NCBI GenBank assembly: GCA_965262605.1
Contig: CBDHFN010000003.1
Span: 496,001-560,000 of the forward strand
Direction: 5' to 3'
DNA from: CBDHFN01 sp965262605
GTDB taxonomy: Bacteria; Pseudomonadota; Alphaproteobacteria; JASGCL01
Length of the DNA stretch: 64,000 bases
The notes under the pieces are model-generated. The model was not told where the DNA came from. It worked only from the letters and a program-made list of their open reading frames with translations, and did no database searches. Below, piece by piece: positions 42,470 to 50,670 of the stretch (positions within the stretch are counted from its first letter, which is position 1; each line of letters begins with the position of its first letter). Made by a program: the position numbers and the translations under genes.

Positions 42470-43393
42470 TTATACGCCTTTGGTTTGCCAATCTTCAGTG
42501 ATACGCACAAAAACTTCTAAGAATACGCGGGCATGCAAAGCTTGTTCCATCGCAATACGGGCATTTCTGGCTATGGCTTTTAATTTTGAGCCAGATTTAC
42601 CAATAATTATCGGCTTATGATTGGCGCGTTTGACATGAATTGTTTGATAAATATAAATTGAGCCATTATCACGCACGATATATTTATTGGTTTCCACCAT
42701 TAAGCCATAGGGAATTTCTTGATGCGTATGATTCATTAAGGCTTCACGGGTTAATTCGGCGCAAAAATCATTATTATTTTGATCCGTTAATTCGCCGTCT
42801 TGAAATTGCCAAGCTGCTTCGGGTAAAATATCCCATAAATATTGAAATAATTGGCTTATTCCATCATTTTTCTTGACAGAAATCATGAATACCGCGTCAT
42901 TATAGCCCATTTGTGTTAATTTTTGCAATAATTCAAGGTTTCTTGCTTTGGGGACTAAGTCAATTTTATTAATGATAATTATCGGTTTTATATTGCGTTC
43001 TTTGAGCCGTTCATAAATCATTTTAATATTTTTTGTAATACCGCCATTGGCGGTAATCATTAATAAAACGCGGTGCACGCCTTCAATCGCTTGCCACGCC
43101 GATTTTACCATTTTTTTATCAAATTGCGTGTCGCCTTGAAAAATACCGGGCGTGTCTATAAAGGCGATTTGTTTATCTTCATTTTCTAAAATCGCCGTAA
43201 CCGCAAATCTGGTGGTTTGGGGCTTATGCGATACTATCGCAATTTTTGTGGCGGCTAATAAATTGGTAAGCGATGATTTTCCAGCATTTGAAGGTCCAAT
43301 TAACGCATAATAGCCAAATTTTTTACCGATAATTTCCGAGTTTGCCTCATTAGTTGCATTTTGGTTGTCTTCAATTGGGTGTTTAGCAGTCAT
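42470..43393 (-). CDS. era: GTPase Era, 16S rRNA/30S assembly
   Basis: 307 residues. G1 GPSNAGKSSLTNLL, G3 DTPGIF, G4 NKIDLV and the C-terminal KH domain (IIIGKSGSKLKAIARNARIAME) fit Era. It binds the 3' end of 16S rRNA during 30S maturation. An extra 20 residues precede the G domain. The usual rnc neighbour is not seen; pdhB lies downstream. Confidence 0.94.
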   Translation of the reverse strand: MTAKHPIEDNQNATNEANSEIIGKKFGYYALIGPSNAGKSSLTNLLAATKIAIVSHKPQTTRFAVTAILENEDKQIAFIDTPGIFQGDTQFDKKMVKSAWQAIEGVHRVLLMITANGGITKNIKMIYERLKERNIKPIIIINKIDLVPKARNLELLQKLTQMGYNDAVFMISVKKNDGISQLFQYLWDILPEAAWQFQDGELTDQNNNDFCAELTREALMNHTHQEIPYGLMVETNKYIVRDNGSIYIYQTIHVKRANHKPIIIGKSGSKLKAIARNARIAMEQALHARVFLEVFVRITEDWQTKGV

Positions 43394-43498
43394 TATCGCT
43401 CATTTCTATAATATTTAAATAGTAATTTTAGCTTGGCAAATAATACCCATAAAGTCAATGATTTTTTATTTTTGAAGATTTCGCAAAATTTAAGTGGA

Positions 43499-43561
43499 TA
43501 TTCCCCAAAATATTACCATACAAAATCATCAATAAAATTTTTGTATAAAAAAATGGGGAAT
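43499..43561. repeat. Respiratory-gene upstream module, copy 2
   Basis: ATTCCCCA (43500-43507) and TGGGGAAT (43554-43561) are perfect 8-bp inverted repeats with 46 nt between. The 16-mer ATCATCAATAAAATTT (43525-43540) is exactly shared with copy 3 (51442-51457). The right arm is followed, after 16 nt, by the sucB promoter. The 249-bp gap between era and sucB contains nothing else I can identify. Confidence 0.7.
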
Positions 43562-43577
43562 GCCCATAATTTAAGAC

Positions 43578-43605
43578 TTGATTTTAATTAAAATTAAAAT
43601 ATAAT
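43578..43605 (+). promoter_or_regulatory. Promoter of sucB
   Basis: TTGATT (43578-43583), 16-nt AT spacer and TATAAT (43600-43605). AAGG stands before the ATG at 43643. The -35 begins 16 nt after GGGGAAT of the upstream module. Confidence 0.65.
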
Positions 43606-43642
43606 ATATTTAGGGCTGGAAATTATTATATAAGGTATCACA

Positions 43643-44851
43643 ATGACAATAGAAATTAAATTACCCCAATTAGGCGAATCAGTAAGCAGTGCAACTATCG
43701 CAAAATGGTTAGTTAAAATTGGCGATAATGTCAGCGATGGGCAAGCCATTTGCTCGCTTGAAACCGAAAAAGTATCTATGGATGTCCCAGCCCCATCAGC
43801 AGGAGTAATCACTAAATTTCTGTTTAACGAAGGCGATGATGTAATCCCGAACGCAATTATCGCCATCATGGAATCGGGCATGCCAAGCGCCAAAGCATCA
43901 GCACCAGCCGCAATATCACCCGCGCCAACAGCACCCGCGCAAGCTATTTCACCCGCGGCACAAAAAATGATTCGTGAAGCCGATGTTAATGCCCAAAATA
44001 TCCAAGCATCTGGACCCAAGGGACATATCACCAAGGGCGATGTTTTAAATCATCTTGCCAAGCCCCAAGCCGAACCACAGCAACCAGCACCGCAACAAGT
44101 TGCCCCCGCAAGCACCTATAACGCCAGCACCACTGAGCGTGCATATGACCCAAGGGGCGAAGAACGCGTGCGCATGACAAAATTGCGTCAGGTTATCGCC
44201 ACAAGGCTAAAAATGGCACAAAATACTGCGGCGATGCTGACAACTTTTAACGAAGTTGATATGTCGGCACTGATTAAAATTCGCAATAATTACAAGGAAT
44301 CTTTTGAAAAAAAACATGGCGCGAAATTGGGTTTTATGTCGTTTTTTGTCCGTTCTGTTGTTCTAGCATTAAAAGAATTACCGGCAATTAACGCCGAAAT
44401 ATATGGTAATGAAATTATTTACAAAAATTATTATGATATTGGCATTGCCGTTGGCTCACCGCAAGGCTTGGTTGTGCCCGTGCTTCGCGATGCGGATAAA
44501 TGCAATTTCGCGGATATTGAAAAAAATATCGCCGATTTTGGCAAACGGGCGCGCGATGGTAAATTATCAGTGGCTGAAATGACGGGCGGCACATTCACCA
44601 TAACCAATGGCGGTGTGTTTGGTTCATTATTATCTACGCCCATTATCAATCCGCCTCAATCGGGAATTTTGGGTATGCATAAAATTCAAGAACGCCCGAT
44701 TGCGCAAAATGGTCAAGTTGTGATTGCGCCGATGATGTATTTAGCCCATTCTTACGACCACCGCATTGTTGATGGCCGTGAAGCAGTTAGTTTTTTGGTA
44801 AAAATTAAGGATTATTTGGAAAGTCCTGAACGATTATTATTGGATGTATGA
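43643..44851 (+). CDS. sucB: 2-oxoglutarate dehydrogenase E2, dihydrolipoamide succinyltransferase
   Basis: 402 residues. Lipoyl domain with ETEKVSMDVPAPSAG, the pattern of OGDH E2 rather than PDH E2, a linker, peripheral-subunit-binding domain (SPAAQKMIREADVNAQNIQASG) and catalytic domain ending HSYDHRIVDGREAVSFL. It takes succinyl from lipoamide to CoA in the TCA cycle; the product succinyl-CoA also feeds HemA. sucA, normally directly upstream, and lpd are not next to it. Own promoter. Confidence 0.94.
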   Translation: MTIEIKLPQLGESVSSATIAKWLVKIGDNVSDGQAICSLETEKVSMDVPAPSAGVITKFLFNEGDDVIPNAIIAIMESGMPSAKASAPAAISPAPTAPAQAISPAAQKMIREADVNAQNIQASGPKGHITKGDVLNHLAKPQAEPQQPAPQQVAPASTYNASTTERAYDPRGEERVRMTKLRQVIATRLKMAQNTAAMLTTFNEVDMSALIKIRNNYKESFEKKHGAKLGFMSFFVRSVVLALKELPAINAEIYGNEIIYKNYYDIGIAVGSPQGLVVPVLRDADKCNFADIEKNIADFGKRARDGKLSVAEMTGGTFTITNGGVFGSLLSTPIINPPQSGILGMHKIQERPIAQNGQVVIAPMMYLAHSYDHRIVDGREAVSFLVKIKDYLESPERLLLDV

Positions 44852-45534
44852 TGAATATTTGTGAAAAAGTCTTTGTGGCGGTTGATACCCATGATTTTGC
44901 AAAAGCCAAGGATATTATCGCGGCATTGCATGGGCAAGTTGCGGGCGTAAAACTTGGTTTAGAATTTTATATGAAATTTGGCGCCGAAGGCATTGATAGA
45001 TTAATGCGTAATAGCCATATGAAATTATTCTTGGATTTGAAATTGCACGATATTCCCAACACCGTGGTCGGTGCGCTGGATACATTAAAGCTTTTGCATC
45101 CAGAATTTATCACGATTCATGGCGCGGGTGGGCGCGATATGCTGGCGCAATCGGTGCAAAAATTATCAGGCAGCGGCATTAAAATTCTGGCGGTAAGTCT
45201 GCTAACCTCGCTTGATAGCCAAGATTTAAAGCAATTAGGTATAGAAATTTCACCCGCCCAATTCGTTGAAAATATCGCGAAATTAGCCAGTGATACGGGC
45301 GTAGATGGCATTGTTTGTTCCGCGAATGAGGCGGGCGCAATATCGGCAAATACCCCTAACTTAATTAGAATGGTGCCGGGGATTCGCCCAAAAAATTCCG
45401 CGCAATCGGATCAAAAACGCACCGCCACACCATTGCAAGCCTTATTAAGTGGCGCGTCTTATTTAGTCATCGGTCGCCCCATCACCGAATCAAAAAATAT
45501 TCAAAAAACATTGGACGATATTAATAACGAATAA
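44848..45534 (+). CDS. pyrF: Orotidine 5'-phosphate decarboxylase
   Basis: 228 residues. VFVAVDTHDFAKAKDII, then FLDLKLHDIPNTVVGAL (the catalytic K/D/K-x2-D set), IHGAGGRDML, and MVPGIRPKNSAQSDQKRTATP and SYLVIGRPITES. It makes UMP from OMP. ATG overlaps the sucB stop; a second ATG at 44851 is an alternative start. Confidence 0.95.
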   Translation: MMNICEKVFVAVDTHDFAKAKDIIAALHGQVAGVKLGLEFYMKFGAEGIDRLMRNSHMKLFLDLKLHDIPNTVVGALDTLKLLHPEFITIHGAGGRDMLAQSVQKLSGSGIKILAVSLLTSLDSQDLKQLGIEISPAQFVENIAKLASDTGVDGIVCSANEAGAISANTPNLIRMVPGIRPKNSAQSDQKRTATPLQALLSGASYLVIGRPITESKNIQKTLDDINNE

Positions 45535-45539
45535 GAAAA

Positions 45540-45632
45540 AAACGAGGTTTGAAGGAATCCCCCAAAAAATCCGCAGCGTTAGCGAAGGGAAGCTGGGAAT
45601 AATTATTGCTAATTCTTAATACAACAAGTTTT
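45540..45632. repeat. Degenerate remnant of dispersed repeats
   Basis: GGTTTGAAGGAATCCCCCAAAA recalls the G-run hairpin end of the 222-bp unit (split wording: the motif occupies about 45547-45569). CTTAATACAACAAGTT (45615-45630) resembles one terminal inverted repeat of the 39343 element. Both are imperfect, so this gap is read as decayed repeat sequence. Confidence 0.35.
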
Positions 45633-46505
45633 TTATATATAATTGTTAATATTTTGATAATAATCATTTAAATCTTCACGCCAATTTTTTGGCGCAAAAT
45701 CAGGTTCATTAATTAAACTGCCAATGACGCAAATTGCGTTGGTAATGTTATTTTGCTTGCGAATGTCGCTAAGGCGCATGGGTTTAATTTGCGTTGAAAA
45801 ATTACAAATTTTTGCCATTAAATCAATCATTTCAAATCGGCTTACCTTGCCCATTGATGTGGCATGAATTATCGGGTATTTATGGTGGATAATTTCTGAT
45901 TGAATAATTTGCAATACATGGCTTGATGATGAAATAGATTCATATTCATCAGATACAACTTCAATACTTGGCGGATTCGTTAATAATAACTGATACATAT
46001 TTTGAAAAAATTTAGGTTTGGCGCAATTTAACATACCAAATAATCTGCCCATTCGGATAATAGTATGATGCTGGGGGATTATTTGTTCAATATATAATTC
46101 TGCGCGATATTTGCTGATGGAATAATAATCACAGGGTTGCGGTATATCAAATTCATAATAAATTTCACGATTTTGTTTGCCAAAAACCGATTGGGTTGAC
46201 GCAAAAAATAAATGGGCGTTAATTTCAAGGCAGGCAATTGCGATTTCACGCGTTGCCATGCAGTTAATTTGATAGGGGATTGTTGGATTAGCATCAATAA
46301 ATTTGCCATCCGTAACGGCAGCTAAATGAATAATATGACTGGGTTGGTGCGATAAAATAAATGGCTTAATTTGCGTGATATTTAATAAATTAAATTCCAA
46401 ACTTGACGGTGCAATTACTTGATAATTCATTAAGCGCAATTGCTGGGTTAAATAACTACCCAGCATACCGCTTGCGCCCGTGATTAAAATTTTAATTTTT
46501 TGCAT
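45633..46505 (-). CDS. RmlD-like SDR nucleotide-sugar reductase/epimerase
   Basis: 290 residues. Rossmann motif GASGMLGSYLTQQLRLM, then HIIHLAAVTDGKFIDANP, FFASTQSVFG and the catalytic YxxxK in CDYYSISKYRAELYIE (Y-x3-K). It resembles dTDP-4-dehydrorhamnose reductase-like SDRs that finish deoxysugars. No other rml gene is adjacent; wecB and three SDR genes are 11 kb away. Substrate unknown. Confidence 0.78.
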   Translation of the reverse strand: MQKIKILITGASGMLGSYLTQQLRLMNYQVIAPSSLEFNLLNITQIKPFILSHQPSHIIHLAAVTDGKFIDANPTIPYQINCMATREIAIACLEINAHLFFASTQSVFGKQNREIYYEFDIPQPCDYYSISKYRAELYIEQIIPQHHTIIRMGRLFGMLNCAKPKFFQNMYQLLLTNPPSIEVVSDEYESISSSSHVLQIIQSEIIHHKYPIIHATSMGKVSRFEMIDLMAKICNFSTQIKPMRLSDIRKQNNITNAICVIGSLINEPDFAPKNWREDLNDYYQNINNYI

Positions 46506-46548
46506 TATACTACCATCCGTGAATTTAACAAAATACTCTTATTCAGTT

Positions 46549-46633
46549 GGGGGGCGTTGGCTACGATATTGCTAAAAAACCCTCATTTAATCGTGTTTTT
46601 TAACAATATCTGCTTGGCAATTCACACCCCCCC
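46549..46633. repeat. Nested inverted repeat downstream of flagellin
   Basis: The inner arms GATATTGCTAAAAAAC (46565-46580) and GTTTTTTAACAATATC (46595-46610) match at 15 of 16 positions with a 14-nt loop. The outer arms are G6 (46549-46554) and C7 (46627-46633). It lies 110 bp past the flagellin stop (minus strand) and may act as a terminator-like structure or be a repeat. Not seen elsewhere in the window. Confidence 0.55.
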
Positions 46634-46743
46634 GATTATAAATCTTAATTTATTTTTACCATTATAAAGTAATTTTGCAAAATAAAAAAAGGCAAAATAC
46701 CGAATATTCGCTATTTTACCTAATTTTATTTTAATAATTATGA

Positions 46744-47712
46744 TTAACGAATTAAGCTTAAAACTGCTTGTTGTTGTTGTGAAGCTAACGACAAGCCATT
46801 GACACCTAATTGTTGGCGAGTTTGCAAGGCAAGCAAGTTTGCCCCTTCTTCGTTTAAGTCGGCAAGCACAAGATTATCACCCCCAGCTTGCAATCTTGAC
46901 ACATATCTTGAAGTAAAATTCAATCTTGTTTCCAAAACGGCTGCGTTATTACCCAAAGTAGCTGCGTTGGATCTTACGCGGCTGATGGCTTGGTCAATGC
47001 GCTTAATAAAAGTATCTAATACTTCAATGCGCGAATTATTGACACCAATGGCGGTAAAACTGGTAAAAGCAACCGCGTGAACTTTGCCCAAGAACGCACT
47101 AAATACTTTCCCCACTGAGCCTGAAACTTTACCATCACGGCTAAAAACGGTGGGTTCGTTGGTAAACGACGCGCCATTAATACCCGTATGATAAAAAATA
47201 CTGCGATTGGAAAATGTTGATGCGTTAAAATCAAAACCCTTAATATTAATAATCGCTTGAGTTCTATCCGAAAAGCGCACCGATAAAACATTCTTGGAAT
47301 TATTAAGCAAGTTTAAGCCTTGATAGGAAGTATCATTTGCTAACTCGCTTATTTGATTAAGAATATTTAGAAATTGTTCATTGGAATCAAGCCGTTCCGT
47401 GCCGGTTGAAGACCTTGAGCCTTCAACAACACCGCGTAATTGTTTCAGCAAACTATCAATCGCATCCGTGCCTTCTAAGGCGGTATTAAGGGCGGTTACC
47501 CCTTGCGATATATCATTTTTGCGATCGCTTAAATCATTGGCACGATTATTTAACGCCCTTGCCCGAAAGAATGCCACAGCACCATCGGCGACGGTATTGA
47601 CCGAGCGACCCGTGGATAACCTAAGTGTTGTTCTTTCTGATAATCGGGCGGTATCTTGCAAAGATAACAACGACCCGCGTTGCGATGAAGTTAGTGTAAT
47701 ATTTCCTGACAT
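46744..47712 (-). CDS. Flagellin
   Basis: 322 residues from ATG 47712, with AAAGG 8 nt upstream. The N-terminal D0/D1 coiled helices (GSLLSLQDTARLSERTTLRL, then LSTGRSVNTVADGAVAFFRA) and C-terminal D1/D0 helices (LETRLNFTSRYVSRLQAGGD, then LNEEGANLLALQTRQQLG) are both clear, with only a short central region, giving a small flagellin without extra D2/D3 domains. Structural subunit of the filament, exported by the flagellar type III system. No other flagellar gene is in the window, so it is a lone gene. A GTG at 47721 is the alternative start but is too close to AAAGG. Confidence 0.9.
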   Translation of the reverse strand: MSGNITLTSSQRGSLLSLQDTARLSERTTLRLSTGRSVNTVADGAVAFFRARALNNRANDLSDRKNDISQGVTALNTALEGTDAIDSLLKQLRGVVEGSRSSTGTERLDSNEQFLNILNQISELANDTSYQGLNLLNNSKNVLSVRFSDRTQAIINIKGFDFNASTFSNRSIFYHTGINGASFTNEPTVFSRDGKVSGSVGKVFSAFLGKVHAVAFTSFTAIGVNNSRIEVLDTFIKRIDQAISRVRSNAATLGNNAAVLETRLNFTSRYVSRLQAGGDNLVLADLNEEGANLLALQTRQQLGVNGLSLASQQQQAVLSLIR

Positions 47713-47937
47713 AGCCAGCACCTTTCTAGTTGATGGATTTATTATTTGGCAATTCTTGCCTTATTAGTTTTCTTATATCAAATTATTAAGTATATGTCAA
47801 GTATAAAAAACAATTATTTATTTTTTACTTATTAATTATTTGAAAATCATTATATTTCAATAATATAAATATGCACTGATGCCCTAATTTTTTGAAACGC
47901 AATTGCGATAACACACCCCGAGTTTTAAAATTTTCGT

Positions 47938-47995
47938 GATGAGGGAATGCCATGGCAAAACTCATCTTGACTATTGGCAATAATATTGGTAAAAT
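47938..47995 (+). promoter_or_regulatory. trxA promoter with overlapping nested palindrome
   Basis: TTGACT (47967-47972), 17-nt spacer and TAAAAT (47990-47995). Immediately before the -35 stands the nested inverted repeat GATGAG (47938-47943), TGCCATGGCA (47948-47957), CTCATC (47961-47966), a plausible operator. The rest of the 309-bp flagellin-trxA gap is AT-rich with nothing identified. Confidence 0.55.
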
Positions 47996-48021
47996 TAATC
48001 ATAAATAACAAAGGAAATAAA

Positions 48022-48342
48022 ATGACGAAACAAATTACAGACGGCAGTTTTAAACAAGAAGTATTGCAATCTTCAACACCCGTATTGGTGGATTTTTGGG
48101 CGGATTGGTGCGGTCCTTGCAAAATGATTGCCCCTATTTTAGAAGAAATTTCAACGGATTTAGGCGATAAATTTACCATTGCCAAATTAAATATTGATGA
48201 AAACCCCATGATAGCCACAGAATTTGGCATCAGGTCAATTCCAACCATGATGATTTTTAAGGGTGGCAAAATGGTTGATTCGCGCGTGGGGGCTTTACGC
48301 AAAACAGACTTGCAGGCTTGGATTCATCAGCATATTTCATGA
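48022..48342 (+). CDS. trxA: Thioredoxin
   Basis: 106 residues from ATG 48022 (AAGGAA upstream). The redox motif is DFWADWCGPCKM (C30, C33), with the cis-Pro in IRSIPTMMIF. It is the cytosolic disulfide reductant for ribonucleotide reductase and others. Overlaps trmL (ATGA), so they are translationally coupled. Confidence 0.96.
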   Translation: MTKQITDGSFKQEVLQSSTPVLVDFWADWCGPCKMIAPILEEISTDLGDKFTIAKLNIDENPMIATEFGIRSIPTMMIFKGGKMVDSRVGALRKTDLQAWIHQHIS

Positions 48343-48782
48343 TTAATATTATTCTTTTGCACCCGCAAATTCCTCAAAATACTGGGGCGATTGCCCGTTC
48401 AGTTGCGTGTTTTGGAGCAAAACTCCATTTGATTGAACCGCTGGGATTTGTATTTTCCATGGATAAAATGAAGCGAGGCGGCATGGATTATTTGGAAATC
48501 GCCCCGATTGAACGGCATAGCGATATTCATGAATTTCAAGCAAAATATAAGGGGCGCAATATTTTAATGACAACCCACGGCAGTTCGGAATTTAATAAAT
48601 TTATTGTTCATGACCAAGATAATATTTATTTTGGCAATGAATCTTCGGGGGCTAAGCCTGAATATCATGCCATGATGGCGCATCGCTTGCGCATCGGCAT
48701 CATGGATAATACCCGTTCGTTAAATTTAGCCGTCAGTGCCGCGATAGTCCTTTATGAAGCGCATAAGCAATTAACCCCATAA
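48339..48782 (+). CDS. trmL: tRNA (cytidine/uridine-34-2'-O)-methyltransferase TrmL
   Basis: 147 residues from ATG 48339. A SPOUT knot: LHPQIPQNTGAIARSVACFG, then FGNESSGAKPEYHAM and LRIGIMDNTRSLNLAVSAAIVLYE, the classic small TrmL set. It methylates the wobble ribose of tRNA-Leu. rsmG follows after 8 nt. Confidence 0.93.
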   Translation: MINIILLHPQIPQNTGAIARSVACFGAKLHLIEPLGFVFSMDKMKRGGMDYLEIAPIERHSDIHEFQAKYKGRNILMTTHGSSEFNKFIVHDQDNIYFGNESSGAKPEYHAMMAHRLRIGIMDNTRSLNLAVSAAIVLYEAHKQLTP

Positions 48783-48790
48783 ATTACCAA

Positions 48791-49345
48791 ATGAATGAAA
48801 AAATTAAAATTTATCTTGATTTAATTGCCAAATGGAATAAGGCGATTAATCTTATATCCGCCAAGGATATGCCGAATATTATGACGCGCCATGTCGCCAA
48901 CAGCTTACAAATTTTGCCATACTTATCCCATAATTCGCCATTACCATTTGCGGATTTTGGTTCGGGTGGTGGATTTCCCGCAATTCCTTTGGCGATTATG
49001 CTTAATAAACCGCTGATAATGGTTGAAAAAGACACAAGAAAAGCAGTATTCTTACGCGAAGCCCTACGGCTTTGCGGCATTAAGGGCGAGGTAATTAACG
49101 ATTTTTGCCAAAATATCGCGCCAATTAACGCCGAATTTTGCACGGCGCGGGCATTTTTGCCGATAATTAATATTTGCGAGGTGGCGATGCACCATTGCCA
49201 AGATAAAAATTTATATTTACTAAAAGGCAAAGACGCCATGCAGGAGATTTTCATCGCCCAAAAGAAATTTGACTTGCAATATGAAAATTTTTCATTACAA
49301 GATGGCGGTATCTTAATTATAATTAAAAAAATGAGCTTAATTTAA
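48791..49345 (+). CDS. rsmG: 16S rRNA (guanine-527-N7)-methyltransferase RsmG
   Basis: 184 residues. Motif I FADFGSGGGFPAIPLAIM binds SAM; KWNKAINLISAKDMPNIMTRHVANSL is the N-terminal family landmark. It methylates G527 of 16S rRNA. It ends 1 nt before parA, the usual rsmG-parA order, but mnmG is not upstream (trxA-trmL replace it). Confidence 0.94.
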   Translation: MNEKIKIYLDLIAKWNKAINLISAKDMPNIMTRHVANSLQILPYLSHNSPLPFADFGSGGGFPAIPLAIMLNKPLIMVEKDTRKAVFLREALRLCGIKGEVINDFCQNIAPINAEFCTARAFLPIINICEVAMHHCQDKNLYLLKGKDAMQEIFIAQKKFDLQYENFSLQDGGILIIIKKMSLI

Positions 49346-49346
49346 C

Positions 49347-50114
49347 ATGACCGAAATTATCGCTTTGGCAAATCAAAAAGGTGGCGTAGGCAAAACCACA
49401 ACCGCGGTTAATTTGGCAACCGCGGTGGCGGCGTGCAATAAAAAAGTTTTAGTCATTGATATGGACCCCCAAGGCAACGCAAGCACGGGTTTTGGTTTTG
49501 CTGGGCGAGCTGGCGACACCACAATTTACGAAGTGCTGGCAAAACAAGCCCATATTAGCGCTGCGATTCGCCAATCTATCGTCCCGAATTTAGATTTTAT
49601 CGCTTGTCAAATGAATGCCGCCGCGCTAGATATTGAATTATCCGCGGTTAATGGGCGTGAATTAGTGTTAAAATCGCATATTAACTTTATCGTCCAAAAT
49701 TATGATTATATTCTCATTGATTGCCCGCCAAGCCTAAATTTATTAACAATTAATGCCTTTTGCGCCGCGAATAGCGTGATAATTCCCATGCAGGCAGAAT
49801 ATTATGCCATGGAAGGATTATCGCATTTAGTGCAAACCGTGCGCCGAGTCCAAGCTAATTTTAACCATCATTTGAAAATTGAAGGCATCGTATTTTCCAT
49901 GGTGGATTTGCGTTCTAATTTCGCCAAAGCCGTCATTGATGATGTGCTAAAATATTTTCCAACCCAAGTTTATCAAACCATGATTCCGCGCAATATTCGC
50001 GTTGCCGAAGCACCATCGCATGGCAAGCCCGTGATTTTATATGATTTAAAATCAGCGGGCGCACAGGCTTTTGTGCAATTGGCAGGGGAATTTTTACGAA
50101 GACGCAATAAATAG
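49347..50114 (+). CDS. parA: Chromosome-partitioning ATPase ParA
   Basis: 255 residues. Deviant Walker A KGGVGKTTTAVNLATA, then VLVIDMDPQGNASTGFGF and LIDCPPSLNLLTINAF. FSMVDLRSNFAKAV, IPRNIRVAEAPSHGKPVILYD are Soj/ParA landmarks. Drives segregation with ParB bound at parS. parB, normally directly downstream, is missing; ureidoglycolate lyase follows. Confidence 0.94.
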   Translation: MTEIIALANQKGGVGKTTTAVNLATAVAACNKKVLVIDMDPQGNASTGFGFAGRAGDTTIYEVLAKQAHISAAIRQSIVPNLDFIACQMNAAALDIELSAVNGRELVLKSHINFIVQNYDYILIDCPPSLNLLTINAFCAANSVIIPMQAEYYAMEGLSHLVQTVRRVQANFNHHLKIEGIVFSMVDLRSNFAKAVIDDVLKYFPTQVYQTMIPRNIRVAEAPSHGKPVILYDLKSAGAQAFVQLAGEFLRRRNK

Positions 50115-50122
50115 GAGATATT

Positions 50123-50617
50123 ATGCACATAATTCGCCCAAAACCCCTTACCGCCCAAGAATTTCAACCCTTTGGTGATGTTATTGAAGCCAATGAATTG
50201 GCAAAAAATTATTTAATTAATAATAATTCATGCCGCAGATACCATAATTTAGCAAGCGTTGATTCCTTAGACGAAGGGGGGATTACTGGCATTAGTATTT
50301 TTGTTGCTCAAGCCCGCATTTTGCCGATGGAAATAACGATTATGGAACGCCATCCGCTTGGCTCACAGGCATTTTACCCGCTGGATAATCAACCTTATTT
50401 AGTCTTAGTTGCTTTGGGAGAAAATACGCCAAGCCCCGAAGATTATCACGCTTTTTGGGCAAACGGTCGCCAAGGCGTAAATTATAAAAAAAATTGCTGG
50501 CATCACCCTTTAATCGCCATGCACGACCCCGCGCATTTCATGGTTGTTGACCGAATCGGTGGTGGTAATAATCTTCAAGAAATTGCCGTTTGCGGTTTGA
50601 GACTATTTAATGCGTAA
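50123..50617 (+). CDS. allA: Ureidoglycolate lyase
   Basis: 164 residues. IIRPKPLTAQEFQPFGDVIE, then MERHPLGSQAFYPLDNQPYLVLVA and GVNYKKNCWHHPLIAMH, all AllA (cupin) landmarks including the metal His set in GVNYxxxxWHHP. It cleaves ureidoglycolate to glyoxylate and urea, the last step of allantoin breakdown. No other purine-catabolic gene is near; its presence between parA and the repeat array is unusual. AGGAG precedes the ATG. Confidence 0.92.
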   Translation: MHIIRPKPLTAQEFQPFGDVIEANELAKNYLINNNSCRRYHNLASVDSLDEGGITGISIFVAQARILPMEITIMERHPLGSQAFYPLDNQPYLVLVALGENTPSPEDYHAFWANGRQGVNYKKNCWHHPLIAMHDPAHFMVVDRIGGGNNLQEIAVCGLRLFNA

Positions 50618-50628
50618 GGATTGAAATG

Positions 50629-50670
50629 ATTTTAAGGATTATTAAAATATCACCATTTAAAACAGCAAGA
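50629..50670. repeat. Short copy of the 222-bp unit at the array edge
   Basis: The stretch from TTTTAAGGATTATT to AAAACAGCAAGA matches the short copy at 4722-4809 and stands directly before the first full unit of the array. Confidence 0.55.

Noticed and set aside
47746..47760. TGGCAATTCTTGCC upstream of flagellin looked like a sigma-54 promoter
   Set aside because: The GG and GC elements are 8 nt apart where 10 are needed, on either strand.
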